Assembly: GCA_019752015.1 (NCBI GenBank)
Contig: JAIEMQ010000051.1
Coordinates: forward strand, 1 to 64,000
Direction of reading: 5' to 3'
Origin: Cyanobacteriota bacterium
Lineage (GTDB): Bacteria > Acidobacteriota > Vicinamibacteria > Vicinamibacterales > UBA2999
DNA: 64,000 nt
Under the pieces are notes generated by a model. That model did no database searches, was not told the DNA's origin, and saw only the letters and a program-made list of their open reading frames with translations. Shown piece after piece: positions 1 through 8,127 of this stretch (positions are counted from its first letter, which is position 1; every line of letters starts with the position of its first letter). The position numbers and the translations under genes are program-made.

Positions 1-802
1 GGCCGGCGCGCCCGCGCGCGAGACCTGGTACGCGCCGCCTGCGAAGGTGTTCGACAACCTCTACTTCCTTGGACAGACCGAATACTCGGCGTGGGCGGTG
101 AAGACGCCCGGCGGCATCATCATCATCGATCCGATCTTTGAGTACTCCGTCGAAGAAGAAGTGGTCAACGGATTGAAGGCGCTTGGTTCCGATCCGAACG
201 ACATCAAGTACGTGTTGATCAGCCACGCGCATTCCGATCACGTCGGCGGCGCGTCGTACCTGCAGGATCGCTTCAACGCGAAGGTGATCATGTCCGAGGC
301 CGACTGGCAGCTGCTCGAAGGCACGAACGCATCGTGGCGCAAGCCCCGCCGCGAGCTCGTCGCCACCGACGGCCAGAAGCTCACGCTCGGCGGCACGACG
401 CTGACGCTGACGATCACGCCGGGTCACACGCTCGGCACCATCTCGACGCTGATCCCCGTTCTCGACAACGGCACGCGTCACGTGGCGGCGTACTGGGGCG
501 GCACCGCGTTCAACTGGGTCGCGAATCGCGCGGCCTACATCACGCCGGAGCGCCCGGACAGTTTCTGGTTCAATCACTACATTCAGTCGGCGCAGCGCTT
601 CAGGACGCTGGCGCGCAACGCCGGCGCGGACGTGATTCTCTCGAACCACAGCGACTTCGATGGATCGGACACCAAGCTGCCGGCACTCGCGGCGAGAAAG
701 CCAGGCGATCGACATCCGTACGTCGTCGGACCGGATTCGGTGGCGCGGTATCTGACGGTCGCGGAAGAGTGCGCGAAGGCGGGTCTACTGAGGGCGAAGT
801 AA
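1..802 (+). CDS. Metallo-beta-lactamase-fold hydrolase (5' end outside window)
   Basis: The reading frame is open back to the first base, so the N-terminus, probably including a signal peptide, lies upstream. A GTG at 47 is internal to the conserved start of the fold. Zinc ligands are visible: HAHSDH (224-241), a later TPGH, and an SNHSD histidine near the end. This arrangement resembles subclass B3 beta-lactamases and related periplasmic metallo-hydrolases. The substrate cannot be told from sequence, so beta-lactam hydrolysis is only one possibility. A (AAGCCCC)4 repeat follows the TAA stop closely. Confidence 0.85.
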   Translation, partial: AGAPARETWYAPPAKVFDNLYFLGQTEYSAWAVKTPGGIIIIDPIFEYSVEEEVVNGLKALGSDPNDIKYVLISHAHSDHVGGASYLQDRFNAKVIMSEADWQLLEGTNASWRKPRRELVATDGQKLTLGGTTLTLTITPGHTLGTISTLIPVLDNGTRHVAAYWGGTAFNWVANRAAYITPERPDSFWFNHYIQSAQRFRTLARNAGADVILSNHSDFDGSDTKLPALAARKPGDRHPYVVGPDSVARYLTVAEECAKAGLLRAK

Positions 803-811
803 TCCACATCC

Positions 812-839
812 AAGCCCCAAGCCCCAAGCCCCAAGCCCC
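812..839. repeat. Heptamer tandem repeat (AAGCCCC)x4
   Basis: Four perfect 7-bp units begin nine bases after the stop of the metallo-hydrolase gene. No inverted partner is visible. It belongs to the period-7 word repeats found at many gene junctions in this window. Confidence 0.9.
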
Positions 840-965
840 GTGTTAGGATGAGGTTGCACGGCAGGGTGCAACCCGTCCGCGGGCAGGGATGATCCCACCT
901 GTAGTTCGACTCGCTTCACTCGTCACTCTTTGCCCAGCCAGCGGACATTGGGCGTTGGAGGAGTG

Positions 966-1526
966 ATGTCTCGAAATCTCCCGTCGCGTCCGAATCTGGA
1001 ATATCTCAAGAACGAAGCGAAGGATCGCCTCGACGATCTGCGCCGCGCCGATCCGCGCGCGCAGCTGGCCGATGCGCAATTCGCGCTGGCGCAGGAGTAC
1101 GGCTTCGCGAGCTGGCCAAAGCTCAAGGAGCACGTCGACGCGCTGGCGGCGGCGTGGCAGCACCCGCTCGCCGGCGCCTGGGTTGCCAATGTGGCGCAAT
1201 CGAAGCGCCATCCGGCGAACCAGTTTCGCAGCGCGCGGATCCACTTCACCGTCCGCGGCAACACCGTGGAGATCGTCGACGAGTTCGTCGACGAATCCGG
1301 GAAGCCGGTGCGCGGCCGTCACACGCTCGAAGCCGACGGCGTCGAGCGCGCCGGCAGCAACGGCTACGCGGTGGCGGCGTCGTTCAGCGCGCGCGGCCTC
1401 GAGACCGTCGCGACCAGGGACGGCCAGGTGATCGGCCGCAGCTCCTACGCTGTGTCGGCGGACGGCCGCACCCTGACGATCGCTGACGCCAGCGGCGGCT
1501 CGTTGATTGTGCTCGATCGCGTGTAA
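966..1526 (+). CDS. Small protein with ankyrin-associated N-terminal domain
   Basis: The first 50 residues (SRNLPSRPNLEYLKNEAKD then FASWPKLKEHVDAL) match the short helical domain often found before ankyrin repeats in Acidobacteriota and Bacteroidota. No ankyrin repeats follow; the remaining ~130 residues look like a small beta-rich domain of unknown function (positions about 60-185). The ATG at 966 is chosen because GGAGGAG lies at 957-963; a TTG at 930 would add 12 residues without support. No signal peptide, so probably cytoplasmic. Confidence 0.75.
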   Translation: MSRNLPSRPNLEYLKNEAKDRLDDLRRADPRAQLADAQFALAQEYGFASWPKLKEHVDALAAAWQHPLAGAWVANVAQSKRHPANQFRSARIHFTVRGNTVEIVDEFVDESGKPVRGRHTLEADGVERAGSNGYAVAASFSARGLETVATRDGQVIGRSSYAVSADGRTLTIADASGGSLIVLDRV

Positions 1527-1543
1527 GCTGTCTGGCGATTCCA

Positions 1544-2140
1544 TTGAAAACGCTCGCCTGGATTGCGGTGGCGGCGCTTGCGGTGGTCAGCCGCGAGCGC
1601 CGTCACGCGCACGATCGCGATATGCGCGATGCGTCGCTGAAATACAACGCGCTGCCGTTCACGACACTGCTGCACGTGGTGCCCGGCGGAATTTTCCCGC
1701 TGGCGGCGCCGTTGCAGCTGAGCGGCTGGTTGCGCCGCCGGTACGCGGCCGTGCACCGATCGCTCGGATACCTGTTGTTGTTGCTCGCGATCCCGTTCGC
1801 CTTCACTGGTCTCTACATCGCCGTGCGCGATCCGTTGTTCGGGCCGATGGGCGCGGCCGCGGCGGTCCTTGCCGGCGCGCTCTTTATTCACGCCGGCGTG
1901 CGGGCCTACGTTGCGATCAAGGCGGGCGATCGCCGCCGTCATCGCGAATGGATGCTGCGCTTTCTCGCGCTGGCCTACGCGATCGCGGTGATCCGCGTGC
2001 TGTCGATGTTCGTGCTCGCGGTGATTCCGGTGGGCGCGCGCGAGCTGGGCGGACCGATGTTCTGGGTTGGCTGGATCGTCAGCGCGCTGGCCGCGGAATG
2101 GTGGATTCGCAACGGGCGGCTGAGGCCGGCGCTGTCATGA
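1544..2140 (+). CDS. DUF2306-type integral membrane protein
   Basis: About 198 residues with five or more hydrophobic segments. The motif LHVVPGGIFPLAAPLQL followed by RRRYAAVHRSLGY, then RRRHREWMLRFLALAYA, is typical of DUF2306 (COG5395) membrane proteins, whose function is unknown. The TTG at 1544 gives a complete first membrane helix; an ATG at 1622 would remove it. The stop overlaps the next start by four bases (ATGA), so the two membrane proteins are probably translationally coupled. Confidence 0.7.
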   Translation: MKTLAWIAVAALAVVSRERRHAHDRDMRDASLKYNALPFTTLLHVVPGGIFPLAAPLQLSGWLRRRYAAVHRSLGYLLLLLAIPFAFTGLYIAVRDPLFGPMGAAAAVLAGALFIHAGVRAYVAIKAGDRRRHREWMLRFLALAYAIAVIRVLSMFVLAVIPVGARELGGPMFWVGWIVSALAAEWWIRNGRLRPALS

Positions 2141-2988
2141 CCGCACCGCTGCCCGATCCGTTCATCGAATCGACCTGCCTGAACTGCGGCGTCGCACTGC
2201 ACGGCACGTTCTGCGCCGCGTGCGGACAACGCGCGGTGCCCGCGGATCCCACCGTCCATGAAGTCGTCGGCGATGCGTGGCAGGAACTGTCGGGATACGA
2301 CGGACGTGTTGCCGCGACGTTCCGTGCCCTGCCGCGGCCCGGGTTGCTGACGCTTGAATACGTACAGGGCCGCCGCAAGAAATACCTGCCGCCGATTCGT
2401 CTCTACCTGATGGTCAGCGTGATGTACTTCGTCATTGCGGCCGCAGCGCCACAAATTGCCGGTGGCTTACGGATTGGCTTCACGAATACCGAATCCGGCG
2501 GTGCGCAAGTGCTGACGTCAAGTGAGCGGGCGGAGTTGCTCCGGAGCCTCGACGAAATTCCGTGGGTCCTCCGGCCGATGGTGAAGGCCATGGCGGAAGA
2601 TCCGGACGGATTCCGGGCGCGCATCTTCGAGACGATGCCGCGCGTGTTCTTTGCGATGCTGCCCGCGTTTGCCGCCATGGTGGCGCTCTTCTACCGAAAC
2701 CGCAATTTTCCAACGGCGCTGGTCTTCGCCGCTCACGTCCACGCGTATGCGTTCGTGATGTTTTCGGTATCGGAGGCGGCGAAGTTCACGCAATCGGAAA
2801 CCGTGGCGACGGTGCTGGGCCTGATTGCCGCGATCGTGTTCACCTGGTACGTGCCGAAAGCGTTGGTCGTGGTCTACGGCGGCAGCTGGTCGGCCACGAT
2901 CTGGAAAACGACGGTGATCGGATTCATCTATTTGCTGATCTCGATTCCGGCGTTCTTCATGATCCTGATCCTGGCAACGTTGGTGTAG
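2137..2988 (+). CDS. DUF3667 membrane protein with N-terminal zinc knuckle
   Basis: Near the N-terminus are paired cysteines (CLNCG and CAACGQR, residues about 15-34) followed by WQELSGYDGRVAATF and a YVQGRRKKYLPPIRLYL motif, the DUF3667 signature. Three to four C-terminal membrane helices follow. The start overlaps the DUF2306 stop (ATGA). Function is unknown; the family is widespread in Bacteroidota, Acidobacteriota and Gammaproteobacteria. Confidence 0.8.
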   Translation: MTAPLPDPFIESTCLNCGVALHGTFCAACGQRAVPADPTVHEVVGDAWQELSGYDGRVAATFRALPRPGLLTLEYVQGRRKKYLPPIRLYLMVSVMYFVIAAAAPQIAGGLRIGFTNTESGGAQVLTSSERAELLRSLDEIPWVLRPMVKAMAEDPDGFRARIFETMPRVFFAMLPAFAAMVALFYRNRNFPTALVFAAHVHAYAFVMFSVSEAAKFTQSETVATVLGLIAAIVFTWYVPKALVVVYGGSWSATIWKTTVIGFIYLLISIPAFFMILILATLV

Positions 2989-2991
2989 CGT
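2986..2991 (+). promoter_or_regulatory. TANNNT box six bases before an ATG (weak)
   Basis: TAGCGT ends six bases before the ATG at 2998 and there is no Shine-Dalgarno sequence. It overlaps the previous gene's stop codon, so it may be coincidental. Confidence 0.3.
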
Positions 2992-2997
2992 ATCGCC

Positions 2998-3705
2998 ATG
3001 CGTCTCCGGTTTCTCGCGCTCTCGTGCGTCGCGTGTCTCGTGCTGGCGGCATCCGCCGCGCGAGCGCAAGACGAAGTCCCGTACGGCCAGTCGCGGCTCG
3101 GCCTCTCGGACGATCTGCGCGACGGCACGCTGTATGTTCCCAAGTCGTACAAACCGGGTACGCCGATGCCGCTGCTCATCATGCTGCACGGCTTTTCGGG
3201 ATGGGGCGACAACCAGCGCTCGATCTTCGCGCTCGCCGAGGAGCTCGGCTTCATCGTCGTGCTGCCTGAATCACGCGACATCACCTGGGGCAAGGAAGCG
3301 CCCGGCTTCGATCAGGACGTGCGCTACATCGGCGCTGCGTTCCGCCACGTCGGCAGCCTCGTCAACATCGATTTCGATCACGTCGCGCTCGGCGGGCAGT
3401 CCGACGGCGCCGGCTATGCGCTCACCATGGGGCTGGCCTACGGCGACACGTTCAATCATCTGATCGTGCTGGCCGGCGGCGGGATGATCGAGCCGATTCG
3501 CCGCCAGGGCAAGCCGAAGATCTTCATCGCGCACGGCGTCAAGGACGCCACGATGCCGATCGACGTCAGCGGGCGCAAGAACGTCGCGCAGCTGAAGCAG
3601 GAAGGGTACGACGTCACGTATCACGAGCACGAAGGCGGCCATGGCACGCCGCGCGAGATCGTACGCGAATCGATGGAGTGGTTTCTCCCCAAGCCCAAGG
3701 GCTGA
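2998..3705 (+). CDS. Secreted alpha/beta hydrolase (PHB depolymerase/esterase-like)
   Basis: A signal peptide (residues 1-24, ending SAARAQ) precedes an alpha/beta-hydrolase fold. Visible elements are the LIMLHGFSGWGDN oxyanion region, the nucleophile elbow GQSDGAG, an acidic residue in AHGVKDATMP and the catalytic histidine in EGGHGTP. At 235 residues it fits the phospholipase/carboxylesterase or PHB-depolymerase-like group. The gene starts 10 bases after the DUF3667 gene and is probably cotranscribed with it. Substrate unknown. Confidence 0.8.
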   Translation: MRLRFLALSCVACLVLAASAARAQDEVPYGQSRLGLSDDLRDGTLYVPKSYKPGTPMPLLIMLHGFSGWGDNQRSIFALAEELGFIVVLPESRDITWGKEAPGFDQDVRYIGAAFRHVGSLVNIDFDHVALGGQSDGAGYALTMGLAYGDTFNHLIVLAGGGMIEPIRRQGKPKIFIAHGVKDATMPIDVSGRKNVAQLKQEGYDVTYHEHEGGHGTPREIVRESMEWFLPKPKG

Positions 3706-3708
3706 CAC

Positions 3709-4086
3709 ATGGGCCGGCGTCTTTCGCGTCCTGTCGTCGCGGCGATCGACGCCGCGGAGATCCTCGGCATCCGGGCCGGCGCCAGGTCGGCCCACAGGTT
3801 CATCGGCGTCTGGCCGATCGTCGTCGACGGCCGCGTGTTCGCGCGATCGTGGACGCTGACGAAGGGCGGCTGGTATCGCACCTTCCTCGACGATCCGCTT
3901 GGCGTGCTGCAGGTAGGCGATCGCGAGGTCAAGGTCCGCGCCGCGCGCGTCAAGAGCGAGCGGCTTCGCGACAGGATCGAGGACGCTTACGGCGAGAAGT
4001 ACGACACCAAAGCATCACAGAAATATGTGAAGGGATTCCGCACCGCGCGGCGGCGGGAGACGACCACCGAGTTCGTGCCGAGGTGA
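3709..4086 (+). CDS. DUF2255 family protein
   Basis: A 125-residue cytoplasmic protein that starts three bases after the hydrolase stop, so it is probably the last gene of the same operon. The pattern VDGRVFARSW, GGWYRTFLDDP then KYVKGFRTARRRETTTEF resembles DUF2255, a family distantly similar to nitroreductase-associated F420-type proteins. No catalytic role can be assigned. Confidence 0.7.
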   Translation: MGRRLSRPVVAAIDAAEILGIRAGARSAHRFIGVWPIVVDGRVFARSWTLTKGGWYRTFLDDPLGVLQVGDREVKVRAARVKSERLRDRIEDAYGEKYDTKASQKYVKGFRTARRRETTTEFVPR

Positions 4087-4094
4087 AGACGGAA

Positions 4095-4282
4095 AAGGGG
4101 CCGGGGATCTTTTCTTCAGTCCGCTAAAGGTCGTTCAAATCAGCCCGCGGCCACGGGCAGACGTCTTCCTACCCACGATTCGGGGAGCTTGCGCAAGAAA
4201 AGCCCGCGCGCTGGCACGTTTCGTCAACCGACCTATCTTCAACGCGGAGAATATGATTGGTCGAAATTATCCCCGGCCCCTT
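4095..4282. mobile_element. MITE-like element with ~20-bp terminal inverted repeats
   Basis: The arms at 4095-4114 (AAGGGGCCGGGGATCTTTTC) and 4263-4282 are inverted repeats matching at 18 of 20 positions. The 148 bp between them hold no convincing gene. The A-rich plus GGGG-CCGGGG end style recalls elements mobilised by REP-associated (IS200-like) tyrosine transposases; that link is inferred. The right end lies one base from the AGGAGG of the downstream hydrolase, so the element occupies that gene's promoter and leader. Confidence 0.5.
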
Positions 4283-4294
4283 CAGGAGGATACA

Positions 4295-5440
4295 ATGCGC
4301 GGCATGAAACTGCTGTCCGCCTTCACGATTGCCGTCTCGCTTGCGGTGGGACTGTCCGCGCAGACCGTCTCCGACGCGCGAAAGATCCTGTCCGTCGATC
4401 ACAAGGTCACGGTCAAATCGACTGTCCCCGCCATTGCCGGGCAGAACGCGCAGATTTACGTGCGCGAGCGGGTCGCGGATGGGATGAAGAATCCCGGCGC
4501 CGATCGCGTCGTGCTGTTCGTGCACGGCGCCGGCACGCCGGCCGAAGTGGCCTTCGACGTGCCGACCGGCGACTACAGCTGGATGGCGTATCTCGCCAAG
4601 GCCGGCTTCGACGTGTTCTCGATGGACACCACCGGCTACGGCCGATCGACGCGGCCCGCGCCGATGAACGATCCATGCAACCTGTCGGACGAACAGCAGA
4701 AGCAGTTCGTGCCGTCGTTGATCCCGGCGCCTTGCAAGGCCACCTATCCCGGGCAGCTGACGACGATCGCCTCCGATTGGAACGACATCGACGCCGTCGT
4801 CGATCACATCCGCAAGCTCGGCAACGTGCAGAAGGTCAGCCTGGTGGCGTGGTCGCTCGGCGGACCGCGCGCGGGTGGCTATGCCGCGCAGCACCCGGAC
4901 AAGGTGAACAGGCTCGTGCTGCTGGCCCCTGCCTACAACCGCGAAAGCCCGGCGGAGGCGCCGGCGCTGCCGCGTCCGGGCGTCGTATTCAACACGCAGT
5001 CACGCACCGAGTTCGACGCGAACTGGGATCGTCAGATCGGTTGCGAGAGCCAGGTCGATCCGAAAGTTCGCGAGGTGGTGTGGGCCGAGATGATCGCGTC
5101 CGACGCGACCGGCGCGAAGTGGGGCAGCGGCGTTCGCCGCGCGCCGTCGACCACGACCTGGGGATTCAACAAGGCGATGATTAGCAGCATGAAGACGCCG
5201 ACGCTGATGATCGCCGGCGCGCACGACAAGCAGGTCACGCCCGACCGTGTTCGGACGGCATACGACGATCTCGGATCGGCGGATAAGGTTCTGATCGATT
5301 TGGGCTGCGCGTCACACAACGCGATGTGGGAAGCGAATCACCTCACGCTGTTCAGCGCGTCGCTCGAATTCCTGAAGGAGGGCACCGTCAGCGGCATGCG
5401 TAACGGCGTCCTCCGCCTGGGCTTTCCGCCCCTCGACTAG
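4295..5440 (+). CDS. Secreted alpha/beta hydrolase
   Basis: The start is the ATG at 4295, preceded by AGGAGG and an 8-base spacer; an upstream ATG at 4257 lies in the inserted repeat element and lacks a site. A signal peptide (residues 1-22, ending LSAQ) is followed by VVLFVHGAG (oxyanion), the nucleophile in AWSLGGPRA, an acid in AGAHDKQVTP and the histidine in GCASHNAMWE. About 381 residues. The broad lid region, residues about 125-155, contains two cysteines that could form a disulfide in the periplasm. Substrate unknown. Confidence 0.8.
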   Translation: MRGMKLLSAFTIAVSLAVGLSAQTVSDARKILSVDHKVTVKSTVPAIAGQNAQIYVRERVADGMKNPGADRVVLFVHGAGTPAEVAFDVPTGDYSWMAYLAKAGFDVFSMDTTGYGRSTRPAPMNDPCNLSDEQQKQFVPSLIPAPCKATYPGQLTTIASDWNDIDAVVDHIRKLGNVQKVSLVAWSLGGPRAGGYAAQHPDKVNRLVLLAPAYNRESPAEAPALPRPGVVFNTQSRTEFDANWDRQIGCESQVDPKVREVVWAEMIASDATGAKWGSGVRRAPSTTTWGFNKAMISSMKTPTLMIAGAHDKQVTPDRVRTAYDDLGSADKVLIDLGCASHNAMWEANHLTLFSASLEFLKEGTVSGMRNGVLRLGFPPLD

Positions 5441-5450
5441 CGCTCGGGGC

Positions 5451-5472
5451 GCCCTGAGCTTGTCGAAGGGCG
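5451..5472. repeat. Dispersed palindromic word GCCCTGAGCTTGTCGAAGGGCG
   Basis: A short imperfect palindrome immediately downstream of the hydrolase stop. A sister variant with GAA in place of TT occurs on the opposite strand inside the coding region at 60658-60680. The CCCTGAGC-GTCGAAGGG core is a common intergenic REP-type word in many bacterial genomes. Confidence 0.6.
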
Positions 5473-5496
5473 AAAACCCATCCGTAATCGGGATCG

Positions 5497-5781
5497 TCAG
5501 CTCTGCGGCTCTTTGCCGTCGGCGCCGGCCACCTTGTGTGAAGACGGGTGGCTGCGATCGGCGTACTTCGAGCCGGCTTCCTTCTGCGCGATCGATCGGC
5601 TGCCTGCCTTATGTGAGGTTTGGCGGCCTTCGTTCGCTTCCGGATGTTTCTCGCCTTCGCGGCCCGCGGCGTCCTGCTCGACGGGTGGCGCATCCGGCAA
5701 CACCGGAGGAAACTCCGCTCGCTCCTGCTGTTCCTCGAGCGACGTCTCGCGATTGCTGATGCCCTGCTGATCCTGTCGCAT
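5497..5781 (-). CDS. Small hydrophilic protein of unknown function
   Basis: A 94-residue protein with no hydrophobic core, rich in Glu, Gln, Ser, His and Lys, probably disordered. I do not recognise a family. It is accepted as real because GGAGG stands 7 bases before the ATG (minus strand, start 5781) and because nothing else accounts for the stretch. It is convergent with the upstream hydrolase. The C-terminal part (KYADRSHPSSHK) is charged and could bind metal, but nothing supports a specific role. Confidence 0.5.
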   Translation of the reverse strand: MRQDQQGISNRETSLEEQQERAEFPPVLPDAPPVEQDAAGREGEKHPEANEGRQTSHKAGSRSIAQKEAGSKYADRSHPSSHKVAGADGKEPQS

Positions 5782-5956
5782 GATGCCTCCAGTGGTGATC
5801 TAGCAGGAATCTTGCCATCCGATCTTCACTGACATACGTTCCCCAGCAGCGAAGGATTGGTCGGGTGCGCACCGGCGCAGTATCTCGTCCCGGATGGGCT
5901 TGCGATCCACAGAGACATCCGGTTCGAACGGCCGGACCGCGACGTCTGCCAGTAGG

Positions 5957-6952
5957 TTAGAAACGTGCCTTGAGCTCGGCGGGAGTGACGGTCGCCGCGC
6001 CGAACTTGCCGACGACAATGCCGGCTGCTTCGTTCGCAAGGCGCGCCGCTTCCGGCATCGTCGCGCCCGCGGCAATCGCGAGTGCGAGGGTGGCGATCAC
6101 GGTGTCGCCCGCGCCGGTGACGTCGGCCACTTCTCGAGCGGACGCCGGCAGGAATCCGTTGTCGCCGCCGTGATCGAGCCACATGCCGTGCTCGCCGCGC
6201 GTGATCAGCACGCTCTCGACCTTGATCCGTTGCCTCAGCTCCGCTGAAGCGCGTTGCGCATCTTCGTGCGAAGAGATGCGGCTGTTGGTCGCGCTCTCCG
6301 CTTCGATGTGATTCGGCGTCACCAGCGCCGCGCCGGCGTAGTAATCGATGTGCGGCACTTTTGGATCGACGATCACCGGCAGCCCGCTCGACTGCGCGAA
6401 TGACAGCAAGTGTGCCATCGAGCGCCGCGTGACGACGCCCTTCTGATAATCCGAAACCAGCACGACCTGCGCCGATCGCGCGCGCATTTCGACCTGCGAC
6501 GCAATCGCGGCTTCGATCGCCGCGCCGACCTCGTGGTCGGATTCGAAATCAATGCGCGACACCTGCTGATTACGCGTCGTCACCACGCGCATCTTGGTCG
6601 TGGTCTTGCGCTCCTGGTCGGTGATCAGGCCCGTCGAATGAATCCCCTTGGCGGCGAGCTCGCGGCGCAGCTGCGCGCCGGACTCGTCACTGCCGATGAC
6701 GCCGATCAGGTCGACGCCGCCGCCGAGCTCGCGGAGGTTGTTCGCCACGTTCGCCGCGCCGCCGAGACGGAACTCGTCGGAGTCGTAGACCACCACCGGC
6801 ACGGGCGCTTCCGGCGACATGCGGCTGACGCGGCCGATCAGAAAACGATCCAGCATCACGTCGCCAACGACCGTGATGCGCCGCGACGAGAACTTGTCGA
6901 TTAATTCGTGCGCGCGGGCCTGGGAGATGTCGGGAAGCTCGACCACGCTCAC
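5957..6952 (-). CDS. rfaE1: D-glycero-heptose-7-phosphate kinase (RfaE domain I, PfkB fold)
   Basis: A PfkB/ribokinase-fold kinase that phosphorylates heptose 7-phosphate at C1 for ADP-heptose synthesis (LPS core). Visible are VGDVMLDRFLIGRVSRMSPE, the LGGAANVANNL substrate loop, DPKVPHIDYY and the catalytic GAGDT motif. It has 331 residues, the length of the kinase half alone: the cytidylyltransferase domain of bifunctional HldE is absent. The GTG start at 6952 overlaps the O-antigen ligase stop by four bases (GTGA), so it ends a four-gene LPS-type operon. Confidence 0.9.
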   Translation of the reverse strand: MSVVELPDISQARAHELIDKFSSRRITVVGDVMLDRFLIGRVSRMSPEAPVPVVVYDSDEFRLGGAANVANNLRELGGGVDLIGVIGSDESGAQLRRELAAKGIHSTGLITDQERKTTTKMRVVTTRNQQVSRIDFESDHEVGAAIEAAIASQVEMRARSAQVVLVSDYQKGVVTRRSMAHLLSFAQSSGLPVIVDPKVPHIDYYAGAALVTPNHIEAESATNSRISSHEDAQRASAELRQRIKVESVLITRGEHGMWLDHGGDNGFLPASAREVADVTGAGDTVIATLALAIAAGATMPEAARLANEAAGIVVGKFGAATVTPAELKARF

Positions 6953-8127
6953 GACGGCAGGCCTCCGTCGCGATTCGCGGCGAACGGCAGCGTGATGATC
7001 ACCAGCAGCAGCATCAGGAATTCGGAGTCGCCGAAATTGTATTCGGTCAGGCCGGCGGCGAGCATCGCCGCCATCCCGCCAAGCGCCGCGGCCGCCAGGC
7101 TCTTGTTGCGCGCCTTCCTCACGAGCGCGAAGAGGCCCGCGAACACCGACACCACGAACCAGATCCACGCGGCCAGCGCCAGTAGGCCGCGCTCGGCGGC
7201 GATCTGCATTGGCACGTTGTGGAGATGCGGGTTGGTCGGCTTGACCGCGTCCGGCACGCGATAGCGCGGGTAGACACGCTCGATCTGATCGGGACCGACG
7301 CCCATCCACGGATAGTCCTTGACGATCGCGACACCCGCTTCGAGCATCGCAATGCGATCGCGGCCGGTCAGGTCTTTCGGATCGAGCATCGACCAGAAGC
7401 GGTCCTTGATCGTGTCGGGCGCGAGCAGCAACGACGCGACGATGACGATGGGCACCAGCGCGAGCAGCCGGAAGTCCTTGCTGAGGAGCAGCAGCGCGAC
7501 GCCGACCGCGACGCCGACCCAGGCGCCGCGCGTCAGCGTGAGGCTCAGCGCGACCAGCAGCGCCGGCATGATGAACGCCGCCCACAGCCGTCCGGAAGTG
7601 CCGTACAGCAACCGCGCCGTCGCTGCGCATATCACGAGCATCAGGGTGCCCGAGTAGGTCATCCAGTGAGAGAGCGTGCCCGATGGACGGCGGCCGAGGC
7701 CGTCGAAGTTGAGCACCGCGTACTGGACGATGCCGTAGAAGGCGCTGGCCGCGCCGATTGTGAGGGCGATGCTCAACACCGAATTCGCGCGGCCGCCGCG
7801 CGCGAGATCGTAGGTAATGGGCACGAGCATCAGCAGCACGAGCTGCTTGCAGTCGGTGAAGCTGACTTCGGGATCGATCGAGAAGCCCGCCGACGCGAGC
7901 GTCAGCGCCGCGTAGACGATCAGCGGCCAGAAAAATTGCGGCGCCTCGAGCCGCTCGCCGCGGGTGATGTGGGAGATCAGCCAGACGAGCGACGCCACCG
8001 CGAGCAGGATCTGCGCCGCCGCGATGGACAACTGCATCGCCGCGACGATCCCGACGAGCGACCACAGGCCGATCTGCTCGAGCCGGTCGCGCGGCGGCAC
8101 GCCCGCCGTGACGAGGAGCGTCGTCAT
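6949..8127 (-). CDS. O-antigen ligase / Wzy-type polymerase membrane protein
   Basis: About 392 residues with ten or more membrane helices. The LTLTRGAWVGVAVGV segment and the large periplasmic loop with GVGPDQIERVYPRYR and PHLHNVPMQIAAERG match the Wzy_C domain, with the conserved Arg and His expected for lipid-linked glycan transfer. Function: joining or polymerising surface glycan at the periplasmic face of the inner membrane. The ATG at 8127 overlaps the glycosyltransferase stop (ATGA); a longer in-frame start would read through a heptamer repeat and is rejected. Confidence 0.85.
   Translation of the reverse strand: MTTLLVTAGVPPRDRLEQIGLWSLVGIVAAMQLSIAAAQILLAVASLVWLISHITRGERLEAPQFFWPLIVYAALTLASAGFSIDPEVSFTDCKQLVLLMLVPITYDLARGGRANSVLSIALTIGAASAFYGIVQYAVLNFDGLGRRPSGTLSHWMTYSGTLMLVICAATARLLYGTSGRLWAAFIMPALLVALSLTLTRGAWVGVAVGVALLLLSKDFRLLALVPIVIVASLLLAPDTIKDRFWSMLDPKDLTGRDRIAMLEAGVAIVKDYPWMGVGPDQIERVYPRYRVPDAVKPTNPHLHNVPMQIAAERGLLALAAWIWFVVSVFAGLFALVRKARNKSLAAAALGGMAAMLAAGLTEYNFGDSEFLMLLLVIITLPFAANRDGGLPS

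Noticed and set aside
3641-4127. Alternative forward frames over the DUF2255 gene
   Set aside because: Arg-rich shadow frames; the 3709 frame has domain similarity and tight spacing to the upstream stop.
5957-8065. A single long minus-strand protein joining ligase-region sequence to the heptose kinase
   Set aside because: The upstream half is the ligase gene read in a wrong frame; a GTGA overlap at 6952 gives a clean kinase start.
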